Made by a program: the position numbers and the translations under genes
Origin: Podocnemis expansa
Lineage: Eukaryota > Chordata > Testudines > Podocnemididae
Direction: 5' to 3'
DNA length: 64,000 nucleotides
NCBI GenBank assembly: GCA_007922195.1
Contig: ML681996.1
Span: forward strand, 17,183,184-17,247,183
The notes under the pieces: generated by a model
What the model was told of the DNA's origin: nothing
Databases searched by the model: none
What the model saw: the letters and a program-made list of their open reading frames with translations, nothing else
Part shown: positions 35,531-46,265 of the stretch, one piece after another
How positions within the stretch are numbered: the stretch's first letter is position 1
How the letters are laid out: each line of letters starts with the position of its first letter

Positions 35531-36530
35531 AATTGATTGATAGATGAGAATTAGGTATAATTATATGCCCCTCATCATAGTATATGAGTACTGAAAAAGT
35601 GAATGGATCCTTGCAAAATTCATTCTGCATCACAGTGAAAACGAGAACCCAGATCTATTTAATCTCAGCACAGTACATTAAATATGTCCTTCTTATGATA
35701 ATCTTTACCTCTTACCTTCCCACATTTGTGAAGGGCTGTTCACTCCTGCAGTCCCAATGGCTTCTTACGAAAACGGAATGAATCAAAATGAAAGGAGACC
35801 TTTTATATAAATACATACCAAGAATATATTATTACTGCTATTAATATTCTGACTCCAGCTTGCTGAATGCAAAGTGTACACCATAGCATAATCATTGCTA
35901 GTTACAGGAATTTTGGCATCTTCATAGTTCAAATAAATCATAAGATGAGAGGCTTGGACAGATGTGGGAAATACTAATCTTTCATGAGAATTAAGTTGTA
36001 TGTGGTAGGGGATACTATGGTTTCAAGAGCCCTAAATCTAGAGAACAGATGATCAAGTATAAATAAGAACATGCTTTGAACTGTCAGGAGCTGTACTTGT
36101 CTTGCTGTATTTTTATCTATTACCTTTAACCAGTAATATGTGGAAAAGAATAAAAGTGTGACTGAGTGGATAGCAACAGGTCAAGTCTGACCCCAAAACA
36201 TGAGTCATACCTAATAATGTTATTTCCCTGCCTTATTAAGAGGACTGTTTTAGGAGCTGAGGTCCTACTTAGGTATTAAATTTCTTCTATGTGTAACACC
36301 AGCAGGAGAACATTAAGGCTTTATCAAATATTCCCTCTTTCCATGGAACAAATTCTGGGATGCTAAGGTGGGCTCAGCTGTTGGTGCTGCATCGTTTACA
36401 TTCATTCATGTTTGCTGCTGCAGCCCTGATTTTCAAGAATGCTTCCTCACATATGCATATTTTAAACTTAACACATATAAGAATGCCTTTTAATGGGTTT
36501 AGGGAGTAGATAACAATGCTGAAAGCAGTG
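35531..36530. other. A/T-rich stretch, no gene or repeat recognised
   Basis: The frame at 35584-35781 has no known motif. No transposon ends are visible. Confidence 0.4.
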
Positions 36531-36534
36531 AATT

Positions 36535-36665
36535 AAGATATTAGAGCAAATAGCATTTGGACTTTGTCTCTGACACAGGCTTCTTGCATTACTTTAGGCA
36601 AGTCACCTAAACTCTCTGTGCCTTAATTTCTCTATGAATAATGTGGGGATAATAATACTTCTGTT
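36535..36665 (+). repeat. MIR/CORE-SINE relic
   Basis: TTTAGGCAAGTCACCTAAAC followed by CTCTGTGCCTTAATTTCTC and ATGTGGGGATAATAATACTT matches the MIR consensus order closely. Confidence 0.8.
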
Positions 36666-36689
36666 TCTAATATTGATTAATTGTAGTAC

Positions 36690-37045
36690 TTATAGATAAG
36701 ATTGTTTTTTTCCTAATATTTAACCCAAATCTCCCTTGCTGCAGATTAAGGTCATGACTTCTGGTCATTTCTTCAGTTGGGACAGAGAACAAATGATCAC
36801 CAGTTTCTTTATAAAAACCCTTAACATTTCTGAAGACTGTCACTGAATATCCCTTCAGTCTTATTTTCTCAAACAAAATATGCCCAGGCTTTTTATTTTT
36901 ATTTTTTTAAACTCTTTCTTCATAGGGCCAAATAGAAAACCTGACCTAACTTTCTAAAAATATGGTGCCCAAAACTGGACACAGTAATCAAGCTCAGGCC
37001 TCCCCAGTGCTGAGTATAGTGGGAAAATTATCTCTCAGGTCTTAT
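36690..37045 (-). mobile_element. CR1 LINE fragment, antisense
   Basis: The + strand contains the antisense CR1 signature CCCAAAACTGGACACAGTA, preceded by CTTCTTCATAGGGCC-type text and followed by GTGCTGAGTATAGTGGGAAA. Short and diverged. Boundaries are approximate. Confidence 0.7.
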
Positions 37046-37269
37046 GAACAGGGTGTTGCTAGCACCTGGCACAAGAGTCATGTGCCCCAAGTCCCAGCGC
37101 CATTGCCTGGAATGACTGGCACCCCCCTTGCCTCTCCCGGTCCCGGCCCCGACCAGGTATCCAGGGCTGTGCTGGCCGCTGCAACACTTGTCTCTCCTGG
37201 CTGAGTATTCGGGGCCGCACTGACTGTGGCGATGGATGAGCAGGTGAAGGACTCTTTGATGGAGCTGCT
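37046..37269. other. GC-rich junction upstream of a PLE
   Basis: GC-rich sequence between CR1 and the recognisable start of the Penelope-like element. ACTTGTCT at 37186-37193 matches the octamer right after the element (38080-38087), so part of this block could lie inside the insertion, but it does not resemble the coding text upstream of the same point in the 42678 copy. Confidence 0.3.
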
Positions 37270-37275
37270 GGCTTA

Positions 37276-37725
37276 GACAGACCTCTCCTCACCTACAGAC
37301 AACCCCCGAACCTTAAACAGATGCTCACCTGCAGCTACAGACCTAACAACATAAACATTAAAGCAGGCACATATCCCTGCAACAAACCATGCTGCCAACT
37401 TTGTCCACATATCTACACTAAAGACACCATCATAGGACCTAATCAAGCCAGCTACTCCATCAAAGGGTCCTTCACCTGCTCATCCACTAACGTGATTTAT
37501 GTCATCATGTGCCGGAAATGCCCCCATGCCTTATACATTGGGCAAACAGGACAGTCCCTATGCAGAAGAACAAATGCACACAAAACTGACATCAGAAATC
37601 ACCCCCCCCCCCAAAAAAAAAACAGTTGCTGAGCACTTCCATCTTCCTAATCATGCCATTGATGATTTGTTAATGATGGTCCTCAAGAATATCAATGGGA
37701 CATCAACTTCAAAGAGAGACAGCTA
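37276..37725 (+). pseudogene. Penelope-like endonuclease remnant (GIY-YIG)
   Basis: PLEs encode a reverse transcriptase followed by a GIY-YIG endonuclease that nicks target DNA. This remnant keeps the linker cysteines (CNKPCCQLCPHI), the tract leading to NVIYVIMCRKC, then LYIGQTGQSL and R-x-N-x-H, which cover the GIY-YIG equivalents (here IY and YIG) and the conserved Arg and His region. The frame is shifted at an 11-C/10-A run (37602-37622), after which VAEHFHLPNH continues in another frame to a stop at about 37725. The catalytic Glu expected further on cannot be assigned confidently. The reverse transcriptase domain is absent, so the copy is dead. Confidence 0.8.
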
Positions 37726-37958
37726 AAATTCAAATAATATGCAGAGTAGATTGTGTGAAAACAGGGCTGAATCATGACTATGGTCTTTTCATATTGTAAC
37801 AGGTAATTTGACTTCACCTTCCCTCTGTGCACTGTTTCCTAGAGCTTGAATCCTTACAAATGCTCTGATTTGCTGTTGCAGTATGACCTGATCCCACGTC
37901 TTACACTCCCCTGCATTTATTCTCATCCAATTCTGTAAGTTTGCCCTCTTCAAAGCAT

Positions 37959-37997
37959 CTGACGAAGTGGGATTTTCTCCCAAGAAAGCTCATGTGA
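37959..37997 (+). ncRNA. Hammerhead-ribozyme-like block in PLE 3' region
   Basis: Seen: CTGACGA (37959-37965), a GTGGG/CCCA hairpin with loop ATTTTCT, GAAA (37984-37987), then GCTCATGT, which can form a 2-bp hairpin. This is the order of a type I hammerhead core: box CUGANGA, stem II, GAAA, a very short stem III. Known: PLEs of many animals carry hammerhead motifs with minimal stem III. Against activity: the next bases are GA, not the U-H cleavage dinucleotide, and stem II has a mismatch next to GAAA. Probably an inactive descendant. Confidence 0.4.
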
Positions 37998-38089
37998 TAA
38001 ATAAATCTGTTAGTCTTTAAGTGTCACAAGACTCCTTGCTTTTTTTGCTTTACTAGACTAACATGGCTGCCCCCTTGGAACTTGTCTTG

Positions 38090-39545
38090 TTCCTGTAGCA
38101 TCAATCTTGTGACCCAAATAAAAGAGAGTCACCTTTTTTATCCACTACTTTCCAAAAACAGATTCCCATAAATATTTACATAACTTAAATGTGCACTATA
38201 TACACTACCCGGGTGACATTTCTGCACTGATATCCTGAACAGATTTAGCAGGACTGGCTGGATCATGTTTTATGAGCTTCAAATTCCCAGAACTTTTGAA
38301 ATTTTGAAATTTAAGTTACTGGGTCCCAAATTTCTTTGAACTGATATATCCTGATGCACGTGTGAGCATATATACACACATAAATTTCTGTATTATTTTA
38401 AGCACCTTGGATTTTAAGATATATGTTTAAACTATTTGGTATGTAAATCTAATTTAGAAGGAGATGGATATAATCAAGAACTCTCCTAGGAGGCATCTTC
38501 TGTTTGTTTTTAAGAAAAACTTTTGCTGGCTCTGAAGCAGAATGTGAAGTAGGTGGAGTTTGCATACAAAGAGCAGAATCCAGCACCAGCTGTCATCAGG
38601 TCTGGAAAACTGCAGCAGAGCAGAAATGAAAGCTTTTATAATTATTCTTAAGTATTAGCTACCATAATAATTAATTCAGGTTCTCTTCTAAATAAATTAA
38701 TCAGACTCTCTTCTTTCCATTAATTCCCATCTAATCTTTGGATTTAGTCCTTACAAGTTTTATTGTTTGTAGTAAACTGCAATGATAAACTTCTTTTTTT
38801 TCCTTTTTCATCTTTCTTTGGGAACTTTGTGGCCTCTTTTGTGAGACAAAAATAGGAAGGAGGCTGCTGACTGTAGACTTCTGTTGGGCAAACACTATAA
38901 CTTGCTTTAAACACAGGGGTGCCCACAACTGAGCCAGACAAACAGATGGAATAAGTGTTGAAATAAAGCTGTGTAAGCTCCACTGAGGGGGGAAAAAAAT
39001 CATTCTTTACTTTTGTTTTTTTCTTACAAGAATGGCACTCTGGGGAAGGTTCTGTCACTGAGCTTTATAGGCCAGGTGTTTGACTGAAAACAGGCAAAAA
39101 AAGGAGGTGGTAAAAAATCTACAAACTTTTTATTCCATGAATGTGAATACTTTTGCCAGGGAAATCAACAGGCGCGTCAGATATCAACTTTAAAAATACC
39201 TTAATTGGCTTCTATATAGTGAGTCTTTAAATGTGTTCAGGGCTGATTGATATTTACCAATTTATTTCTTTTCTATCTCAGACTGTAATACTTGCTGCTT
39301 GACTGACTGGAAAAATAGCATTGAGAAAATTGTGATGACCACAGAAATTTTAAATTAAAAAAACCTGGTGGTATTTTGTCTATTTCTCTCTCGGAATAAT
39401 TCATATTGCAAAGTTTGGAACCAACTATTAAGACATTCATTTTACTACTAGATATGAAGCACTATTGCAATTAATTCTAGATGAAGGAAAAAAGTAATAA
39501 GCTTGCTATTTAGAATGATTGATTTAGAGTCAGACTTTGTTGAAA
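38090..39545. other. A/T-rich stretch, no gene or repeat recognised
   Basis: Overlapping minus-strand frames at 38731-39003 and 38744-39058 have no known motif. Confidence 0.4.
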
Positions 39546-39549
39546 GGGA

Positions 39550-40765
39550 CAGTCACAGAAGAATAAGACTAGGAGGAACCTCGAGAGGTTTCTTGGTCCA
39601 GTTCCCTTTTCTCAAGGTATGTCCAAGAATTATCTAAACCAGTGGGTCTCAACCACTGTGTCACTACACAAAAGTGGGTCATGGCACAACAAGTGGTTGT
39701 GTCACAAGAAATTAGCTGCAATGGCAGGCTGATTTCATGCTTCTGACCCTTTAAAAGCTGCTGCTCAAAGCTCAAGAAGCAGAATCTCTCTGCAGTGATG
39801 TGAGTACTCTGCGGAGAGCCACTACTGAATGTGCTACATCTGCTTTGCTTCACAGCAGCAGGGGCTGGTGCTCAAGCCTCCCGCCACTCAGAGACCTGGT
39901 ATTAGGGAGGAACTTTGGCAGGTGGGGGGGGGTAGGCTTGGCATCAACAGACTCTGAAAGTGGAGGTCATTTGTGTGTTGCACATTGCTGGGAGCATTCT
40001 CAAATATGTTGCTGAGAACCCTTGATCTAGACCTTATCTAGTTGTATGTCTAGTCTGCTTTTAACAAATCTCCAACAATGGAGATTTGACAGACTCCCAA
40101 AGCAATTTATTTTAGTTCTTAACTACCCTGAGGGTAAGGAAGTTTTCCCTAATGTCCAGCCTAAATTGTCCTTGCTACAATTTAAGCCAATTGGTTTCTG
40201 GTCTATCCTCAGAGGTTAACAAAAACACTTTTTTCTCCTGATAAAAAGCCTTTTATACTTGAAAACTTTTATTATATTCTTCCTTCATGATTATTTAGAC
40301 TAAAATAACCCTATTTTTGTTTTCAATCTTTGCTTTTATAGGTCATGTTTTCTAAACCTTTAATCATTTTTTTGCTCTTCTTCTCTGGACTTTCTCCAGT
40401 TTGTCCACATCTTTCCAGAAATGTGGCATCCAAAACTGGACACAGTACTTCAGCGGAGGCTTAATCAGCATGGAGCCAGAGTGGAAGAATTACTTCTTAT
40501 GTCTTAATTACAACATTCCTGTTAACACACATCAGAATGATGTTTGCTTTTTTCTGTAACAGTGTTCCACTATTCATTCATATTTAGCTTGTGATTCACT
40601 ATGATTCCTTTCCACACAATTCTTACACAATTATTTCACATTTTGTATGTGTGGAACTGATTGTTCCTTCTTAATAGGAGTGTTTTGCATTTATCCTTAT
40701 TGAATTCTGTCCTGTTTTCTCAGACCATTTTTTAAGTTTGTCCAGCTCACTTTGAATTTTAATCT
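39550..40765 (-). mobile_element. CR1 LINE fragment, antisense, interrupted by hAT
   Basis: The + strand gives antisense CR1: AGGAACCTCGAGAGGTTTC at the 3' end, GGTAAGGAAGTTTTCCCTAA, TGGACTTTCTCCAGTTTGTC, CCAAAACTGGACACAGTACT and GAATTCTGTCCTGTTTTCTC. The hAT element at 39640-40024 splits it, so the CR1 insertion is older. Many stops; no function expected. Confidence 0.87.
39640..40024. mobile_element. hAT non-autonomous element nested in CR1
   Basis: The left tip CAGTGGGTCTCAACC and right tip GCTGAGAACCCTTG are inverted-repeat related, typical of Charlie-like hAT. The 8-bp flanks are ATCTAAAC (39632-39639) and ATCTAGAC (40025-40032), one mismatch. CR1 text resumes directly after the right flank, which confirms nesting. 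No transposase is present. Confidence 0.85.
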
Positions 40766-40769
40766 GTTT

Positions 40770-41660
40770 ACTGATCTTGATCATCTAGTGTGACCTCCTG
40801 CATATTGGAGGCCATAGAACCTAACCCACCCACTCCTGTAATAAACTCATAACCTCTGGTTGAGTTACTTAAATTCTGAAATCTTGATTTAAAGATTTCA
40901 GTTTACGCAGAATCCACTATCTTTTTTAGTTCCAACCAAGTGCCCTATGTTGATGACAAAAACAAAGTGCAACAAACCAGAACATAAAACCTCAAAAAAA
41001 TTCTCCAATGTGATTTGAGGGAAAATTCTTCCTGTCCCCAAATATAATAAGACCATGAGCATGTTGGCAAGACCCATGTATGAAATACTCCAATTTAGTA
41101 ACTCAGAGTCCTTCCTATCTCCAGTCATTGTGGATATTTGTTACTAAAAGTCACAGATGGGCAATATGCCATTTTTAGCAATCTCATCATATCACCTCCA
41201 TAAACTTCTTAAGCTCAATCTTAAAACAAGTTGGTTTTTTTGCTTCCTCTCTAGCCCTTTACTTGGGAGGCTGATCCAGAACTTCATTCCTCTCATGGTT
41301 AGAAACCTTTATACTGTTTCAAGCCTGCACTTGTTGATGGACATTGTATCCATTTTTTTCTTGTGCCAACAGTGGTTGATGAACACTTTGGACAGAGAGA
41401 AGTTCTGTATCTGCATTCATTTGGTTAGGCTAAACAAGCCAAGGTACTTAAGTCTCCATTCATAAAGTAGGTTCTACATTCATCTGATTATCCTAGTAAC
41501 CCTTTTTTGCACTTCTTCCACTTTGAATTAATCTTTCTTAAACATGGGAGACAAGAACTGTACATAATATTTCAAAGGAAGCCTCAAGAGTACCTTCTCT
41601 AACGATGATAATACTTTCCTCTCTCTACTGGAAATAAATCATCTGACTTGCTTATTCATG
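40770..41660 (-). mobile_element. CR1 LINE fragment, antisense, second subfamily
   Basis: Starts with the 3'-end signature ATCATCTAGTGTGACCTCCT and continues antisense with GGCTGATCCAGAACTTCATT, GGTTAGGCTAAACAAGCC, TTCTTAAACATGGGAGACAA and CTCTACTGGAAATAAATC. This is a CR1 type distinct from the copy just before it. The two lie head to tail in the same orientation. Open frames (40898-41128, 41157-41465) are repeat-derived. Confidence 0.85.
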
Positions 41661-42283
41661 GCCAAATTCTGTCATCCTTTGTCATGGTGACTAATGCCAT
41701 TTTTGTCCCTCACTCAGAGTTCTTAAAGCTCATAGTACTACTCATAATGCTGGAAGTTAATGATGTGTGTTAATCTTTGTTGGATGGAAATCTTACTCTA
41801 TAGTTACTCTCATTTAAACGAACAGGAGTTACTGTGGAATAAGGTGCCACTTGGAGTGAGTCAAGAATGATAAAGCAGAGCCCTGGTCATTTCAGTGATT
41901 TATGCAAATTTGGGAAAGATGGCCCAGTATCAATGGCCTAAAGAAATAAAGCAAGATGTGGAATTGATTTATATAAATGAAATTACTGAGTTGAAGAAAA
42001 ATAATCTGTATTCTTTAAAATACCTTTATTTCTTGGCTTGACATGGTGACCAATCATATTTACATTGTTCTGAAGAAAAGGCATAATGTTGTGACTTGAA
42101 CTGAAGACTTGTGAAGATTGGAAAAGCATCGTAAAAACTCTACCAAACATCTCCTGCTTGTGATTTCTGTGGAACAGATAAAACTCTTTTAAAATAATAA
42201 TTCTGTCTCTTACATATAAAAGTCATTGCCTTACCTGAGTAGTCCAACTGACAACAGTGGGAGCACAAGCTCAAGAAAGGCAA
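41661..42283. other. No feature recognised
   Basis: A/T-rich sequence between CR1 and the fold-back PLE. Confidence 0.4.
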
Positions 42284-42353
42284 TCACAGTTTCTTGCAAA
42301 AAAAAAAGGGGGGGGGAGTCACGTGGCATTTTGAGACTAACAGATTTATTTTT

Positions 42354-42391
42354 CGCGTGAGCTTTCATGGGAGAACATCCCACTTCGTCAG
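42354..42391 (-). ncRNA. Hammerhead-ribozyme-like block, antisense copy
   Basis: On the minus strand this shows CTGACGA (42385-42391), a GTGGG/CCCAT stem II with loop ATGTTCT, GAAA (42363-42366) and GCTCACGC as a minimal stem III. Both core boxes and a full 5-bp stem II (one G-U) are intact, better than the other copies. GA follows where U-H is expected, so self-cleavage is unlikely as it stands. Confidence 0.4.
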
Positions 42392-42689
42392 ATGCTTCAA
42401 AGATGAGTGAACTTACAAAATGGAATGAAAATAAATGCAAGGGGATGTAAAACATAGTATCAGGTCATACAGTAACAGCAAATCAGAGCAGTTGTTAGGT
42501 TGTAACTATGGGGAGCATGAAGTCAAATTACCTTTTTGGGAAAAGAACCCATAGTCTTGATTAAGTCCTGCTTTCACAGAATTTAGCTTGCATATTAATT
42601 TGAGTTCAGCTGTTTCTCTTTGAAGTCTTGATGTCCCAGCCACATCTCTGATGACAGTTGTTAACAAATCATTCTTCCTGTAGTAGATG

Positions 42690-43200
42690 AGAGGCCCAAG
42701 AAAGAAGACAACAGACCATCACTAGTCACCACATATAACCCTCAAGTCAGACCCCTGGAACAGATCATTAAGGACCTACAGCCTATTCTAAAAGATGATC
42801 CCTCTCTCTCTCAAGCCTTGTGAGACAGACCTCTCCTTGCCTACAGACAGCCCCCCAATCTTAAACAGATACTCAGCAGCAACTAGAGATCTAACAACAG
42901 AAACTTTGAAGCAGGCACACAGCCCTGCAACAAACCACGTTGCCAAATCTGCCCACATATCTGCACAACAGATACCATCATAGGTCCTAATCAAGCCTGC
43001 TACTCCATCAAAGGCTCATTTACCTGTGTGATCTATGCCATCATGTGCCAGAAATGCCCCAACACCTTATACATTGGACAAACAGGACGGTTGCTGCACA
43101 AAAGGTTAAATGAACACAGAGCTGATATCAGAAATCATAGAACAAAGAAACCAGTTGCTGAGCACTTCCATCTTTCTAATCACTTGATGAATGATTTAAC
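42690..43200 (+). pseudogene. Penelope-like RT end and GIY-YIG remnant
   Basis: The frame reads LEQIIKDLQPILKDDPSL, a stop, then PLLAYRQPPNLKQILSSN and a second stop, then CNKPRCQICPHI, VIYAIMCQKC, LYIGQTGRLL and RLNEHRADIRNH, ending VAEHFHLSNH. Compared with the 37276 copy, four residues are missing before VIY by an in-frame deletion. The two stops and the abrupt jump into 3' UTR text at 43201 mark a dead copy. The role, when intact, would be reverse transcription and target nicking for PLE retrotransposition. Confidence 0.8.
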
Positions 43201-43766
43201 GACTTGCATTTATTTTCATTCCATTCTGTAAGTTCACCCATCTTCGAAGCATCTGATCATTTTCTCTCACGAAAGCTCATGCAAAAAATAAATCTCTTAA
43301 TCTTAAAGTGCCACACGACTCCTTGTTTTTTTTTACTGGAGTAGACCAACATGGCTATCCCTTTGGAGATTCACAATTTCTTGGTCTTCTCTTGGAAAAT
43401 ATCAAAATGACAGTTAGCTTTACACTAGGAGCACAGTTTAACTTAAGGCACTAATCTTCCTATTCTATCAGAATATATGCTATGACTGACAGTTACATAT
43501 GTGGTGGTAACTTCCCCTAGAGTTGCCCTGTAATGTAAGTTAAACACTTCGTTCTGACTAATTGATAGATGATAAAATTTCTGCATCATTAAGGAACTTA
43601 CAGTAATCACTTCTAATATTTTTTCTTGTTTTTCTGTCTATTATTCTTACTAGTTCAATTCCCAGATCTAACAAATTAAATGTATTTGGGAAACAGGAAT
43701 AGTAGAAGAGGAATTAAGCAAATTGTAAAAGATAACCATTCATATGAGTTGGGGACTTTTGCGATT

Positions 43767-43796
43767 TCTCTCTCTCTCTCTCTCACACACACACAC
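43767..43796. repeat. Compound TC/AC microsatellite
   Basis: Nine TC units followed by six AC units. Confidence 0.95.
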
Positions 43797-43859
43797 CTTA
43801 AAAATAAGGAGAAATGAGTTCAAGATGTTATACATAAATCAAAGTGGTTTTTACACCAT

Positions 43860-43861
<2 letters not shown>

Positions 43862-43889
<28 letters not shown>
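43862..43889. repeat. Poly-T tract, 28 bases
   Basis: Uninterrupted T run about 80 bases upstream of the next MITE. Possibly an A tail of an unrecognised minus-strand retroposon. Confidence 0.9.
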
Positions 43890-43890
<1 letters not shown>

Positions 43891-43967
43891 GTGAAATAGT
43901 TGAACATTTGAAAGCTCTCTGGTACTTAATGGCTTACGAAGGGAAAAATAATTATCTTCATCTACTA

Positions 43968-44346
43968 GGCTATGTCCACACATACATGGTTATTTCAAAA
44001 TGAGTTATTTTGAAATAAAGTCCTTATTTTGAAATAAGTTAATTCAAATTAAGGGGAAGCCTGCTATTGAGACGGCTGTTATTTCAAAATGGTTATTTTG
44101 AAATAAGGCCGTTTGGCATGCTGTTTCGAAACAGTTGTTTCAAAACAATGGTGGTGTTTCAAAACAAAATGTCCAAATGGCATTATTTTGAAATAACCGC
44201 CGTTTCAAAATGAATGGGGTTTAAGCTGTTTCAAAATGATGGCTCTTATTTCAAAATGACAGAGCCCGTCATTTCAAAATAAGAAAACGTCATGTGGACC
44301 TAATCTTTTTTTTATTTTGAAATAAAAGAGGTGTGTGAACATACCC
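43968..44346. mobile_element. Palindrome-array MITE, TTTCAAAATAA type
   Basis: The ends are GGCTATGTCCACACATAC and GTGTGTGAACATACCC, with CTA on both sides (43965-43967 and 44347-44349). The interior consists of alternating TTATTTTGAAATAA and TTTCAAAATGA units plus TTTCGAAACAGTTGTTTC, so nearly the whole element is short inverted motifs. The ends belong to the same group as 1121-1332, 34428-34830 and 47372-47744, but the internal motif is unrelated. No coding capacity. Confidence 0.78.
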
Positions 44347-44379
44347 CTAAAGTTTTAGTTCAATTTTCTCAAAGCAGGA

Positions 44380-45215
44380 TACCAGTAGGCTCAGTGGTTA
44401 AAGTATAATTTGGTGGGCCCTGGAACCCTCCTAATTGGTGAGCTCCCTTTATCATTTGGTTCCCCTTCGTGCATGGGCAGCCCCTGGCCCAGGTAGGTAT
44501 TTACATCAGATCCCTCTTTCCCCATGTCCTCCTCAGCCCCCATCCCCATTCCTAAGCTCCCTGCCCCCAAGTCCCCACAAGAGCCCTCCTAACCTCCCAG
44601 CTCCCGTCTTCACTCCACCCCCTTCAGCCCCACAACACCCTCCACACTTCCCCAGCTCCCTCAATCCCTAGCACCTACTCCAAACCACCAATCTCCTCCA
44701 TCCCTCGCCAGCCCTGCATCCAGTCCCCACTCCAGCCGTTCATAGTTCCCTCCACCACTACCGAGCCCCCACCGGGCCCTAGCTAGTCTCTCCAGGGAAG
44801 CGAGACACCAGGCTCAGCAGTAGGGAGCCAGAGCGAATCTGACTCATCCCCGGGGTGTGCAGGGCACAGCCTCCCGTATGCCTGGTTGCAATGTGGCACC
44901 CCTGCTAGGCAGAGAGCCGGAGATGCCAACCCACAGTGCTGGAGCGGGGCATCATGGTGGGTGACACAGCCGTGCAGGCGCTACAGCTGGCTGAGGCCTG
45001 GTGCTGGCTGCTGGCAGTGGAGGCACAGTGGTGGCTATTGTGGGAGCTGGAGAGCTGGATTCAGCAGCTGCGCCACATTTTCATGCAGGCCAAGCTGCAC
45101 ATGGCCAGCTGCGCCAAAAGCCTGGCTGCCCATGGCCTGTTCCTTAAAGAAGAGCCTGCGGTGAGGTGCTGGCCTCGGCACTAGGGCTGGTGGCTGCATG
45201 CCCTGGGCAGTTGGC
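44380..45215. other. GC-rich block with an unassigned short frame
   Basis: A sharp compositional island in A/T-rich DNA. The first half is a C-rich run of CCCC, CCTCC and CCAGC; the second half has CTGGCTGCTGG type text. The frame at 44936-45184 (82 codons, containing WELESWIQQLRHIFMQ) looks alpha-helical and protein-like, but I know no family for it, and another frame overlaps it. It may be a transposon fragment with a decayed coding region. No terminal repeats or duplication found. Confidence 0.3.
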
Positions 45216-45219
45216 ACAT

Positions 45220-46100
45220 TAAAAATAATAATCTCAACAGATTTTTGGCATAATATTTATAGTTATTTCTACCCACAAACATCAGATAATTATCTATGGT
45301 TTGTGGTAACAAATAGTGAAGCTTGGGACTCAGATGTTTTACACTGGAATCTAAAATTTGTATTCGAGCCTGACCATACACGTGATATTGAGCTGAGCTA
45401 CTGGCAACATCTGTTTACTGCTTCAGAATTGTTAAGATAAAAGACAGGAAATTTTGTGGCAGTGGTGTTCCTTCAGAGACATAATTCTGGCACTTGTACA
45501 ACAACATGGGGCCTTTCTATTCCATGCAGTGGTAGGGGATGGAATCACCCCAAAGCTAGGGGCTTCCATCTCCTCAAAAGAGGCATGGCATGTAGTCTTT
45601 CCCCTCTGCAGCTCAGACTGGGCTTTTCTGCGAGAAGTACTTTCGATTGCATTAGCCTATGATACACTGTGAGCTCAGGGAGCTTGCCCTTTTGTTTGGG
45701 CCACTACAGTCAAGTGGCTTTTTCAGTTTCTAGATGGGTAGTGTAGGGGTTTATTTCTATTTTACTTCATTTACCAACTTCAATATTATGCACTTAAACT
45801 ACTGATAGGCACTTTCAACCTTTATTTCATTTTAATAAAGGTTTGGAGGGTTTTTTTTAAGCAAAAATGTCTGGAAACATACATCTTTTTCATTCTGTCT
45901 GAATTGCGTTAGTACACTGGTGAAGTTAAAAAGATTTCATATGATCTATGAAACCATAAGATGCGTTTTGATGAGATTCTTACCCCCCGTTTCTGAAATT
46001 AAAGGTTCAGATGTGTTCTATTTTCTATATTACAAAATACCATTTTGTTTGTTTGCACTGCAAGTGCTACTAGTGTCCCCAGTCTGTTATGTAGATAGGC
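45220..46100. other. No feature recognised
   Basis: Short frames (45198-45440, 45454-45672) carry no known motif. Confidence 0.4.
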
Positions 46101-46104
46101 AATA

Positions 46105-46265
46105 GGATCTAGTTAGACAAGGAGACCTGAAGTCAGTTAACTGGGGTTCAAAGCACAACTATTGTGTGGCCTCAGCATGTAATGTTGGGCAAGCCTTCTT
46201 AACAGCTCTGTGCCTCATCTCTCAGTCTTTTAAAATTGAGAGATTAATGCCTAACTTCTTGTGCT
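46105..46265 (+). repeat. MIR/CORE-SINE relic
   Basis: CTGGGGTTCAAAGCACAAC, GTGTGGCCTCAGCATGTAAT, GTTGGGCAAGCCTTCTTAAC and AGCTCTGTGCCTCATCTC follow the MIR core in order. Confidence 0.75.

Larger units (their letters stand above)
37270..38079 (+). mobile_element. Penelope-like element, 5'-truncated, with GIY-YIG remnant
   Basis: The longest direct PLE copy here. It begins at the end of the reverse transcriptase region (PLLTYRQPPNLKQML), runs through the zinc-finger-like and GIY-YIG parts and the 3' untranslated region with its hammerhead-like block at 37959-37997, then a T-rich tract and the terminal segment TAGACTAACATGGCTGC. The octamer ACTTGTCT follows directly at 38080; a matching left octamer is 77 bases upstream of the recognised start, so the left boundary is unsettled. 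Confidence 0.85.
42297..43370. mobile_element. Fold-back Penelope-like insertion, 13-bp duplication
   Basis: One composite insertion with an inverted left arm (42297 to about 42677, minus) and a direct right arm (about 42678 to 43370, plus). TCACAGTTTCTTG (42284-42296) and TCACAATTTCTTG (43371-43383) flank the whole, matching 12 of 13, so both arms arrived together. The left arm runs from the T-rich tract (A and G runs on the + strand) back to the C-terminal coding part. The right arm runs from the reverse transcriptase end to the true terminus ATGGCTATCCCTTTGGA. It lacks roughly the segment the left arm carries: coding text ends at 43200 and 3' UTR text resumes at 43201. Confidence 0.85.

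Noticed and set aside
37186..37193. ACTTGTCT as the definite left duplication of the 37270 PLE
   Set aside because: It matches the octamer after the element, but 77 bases of non-PLE-like sequence separate it from the recognisable start, and an 8-base match can occur by chance.
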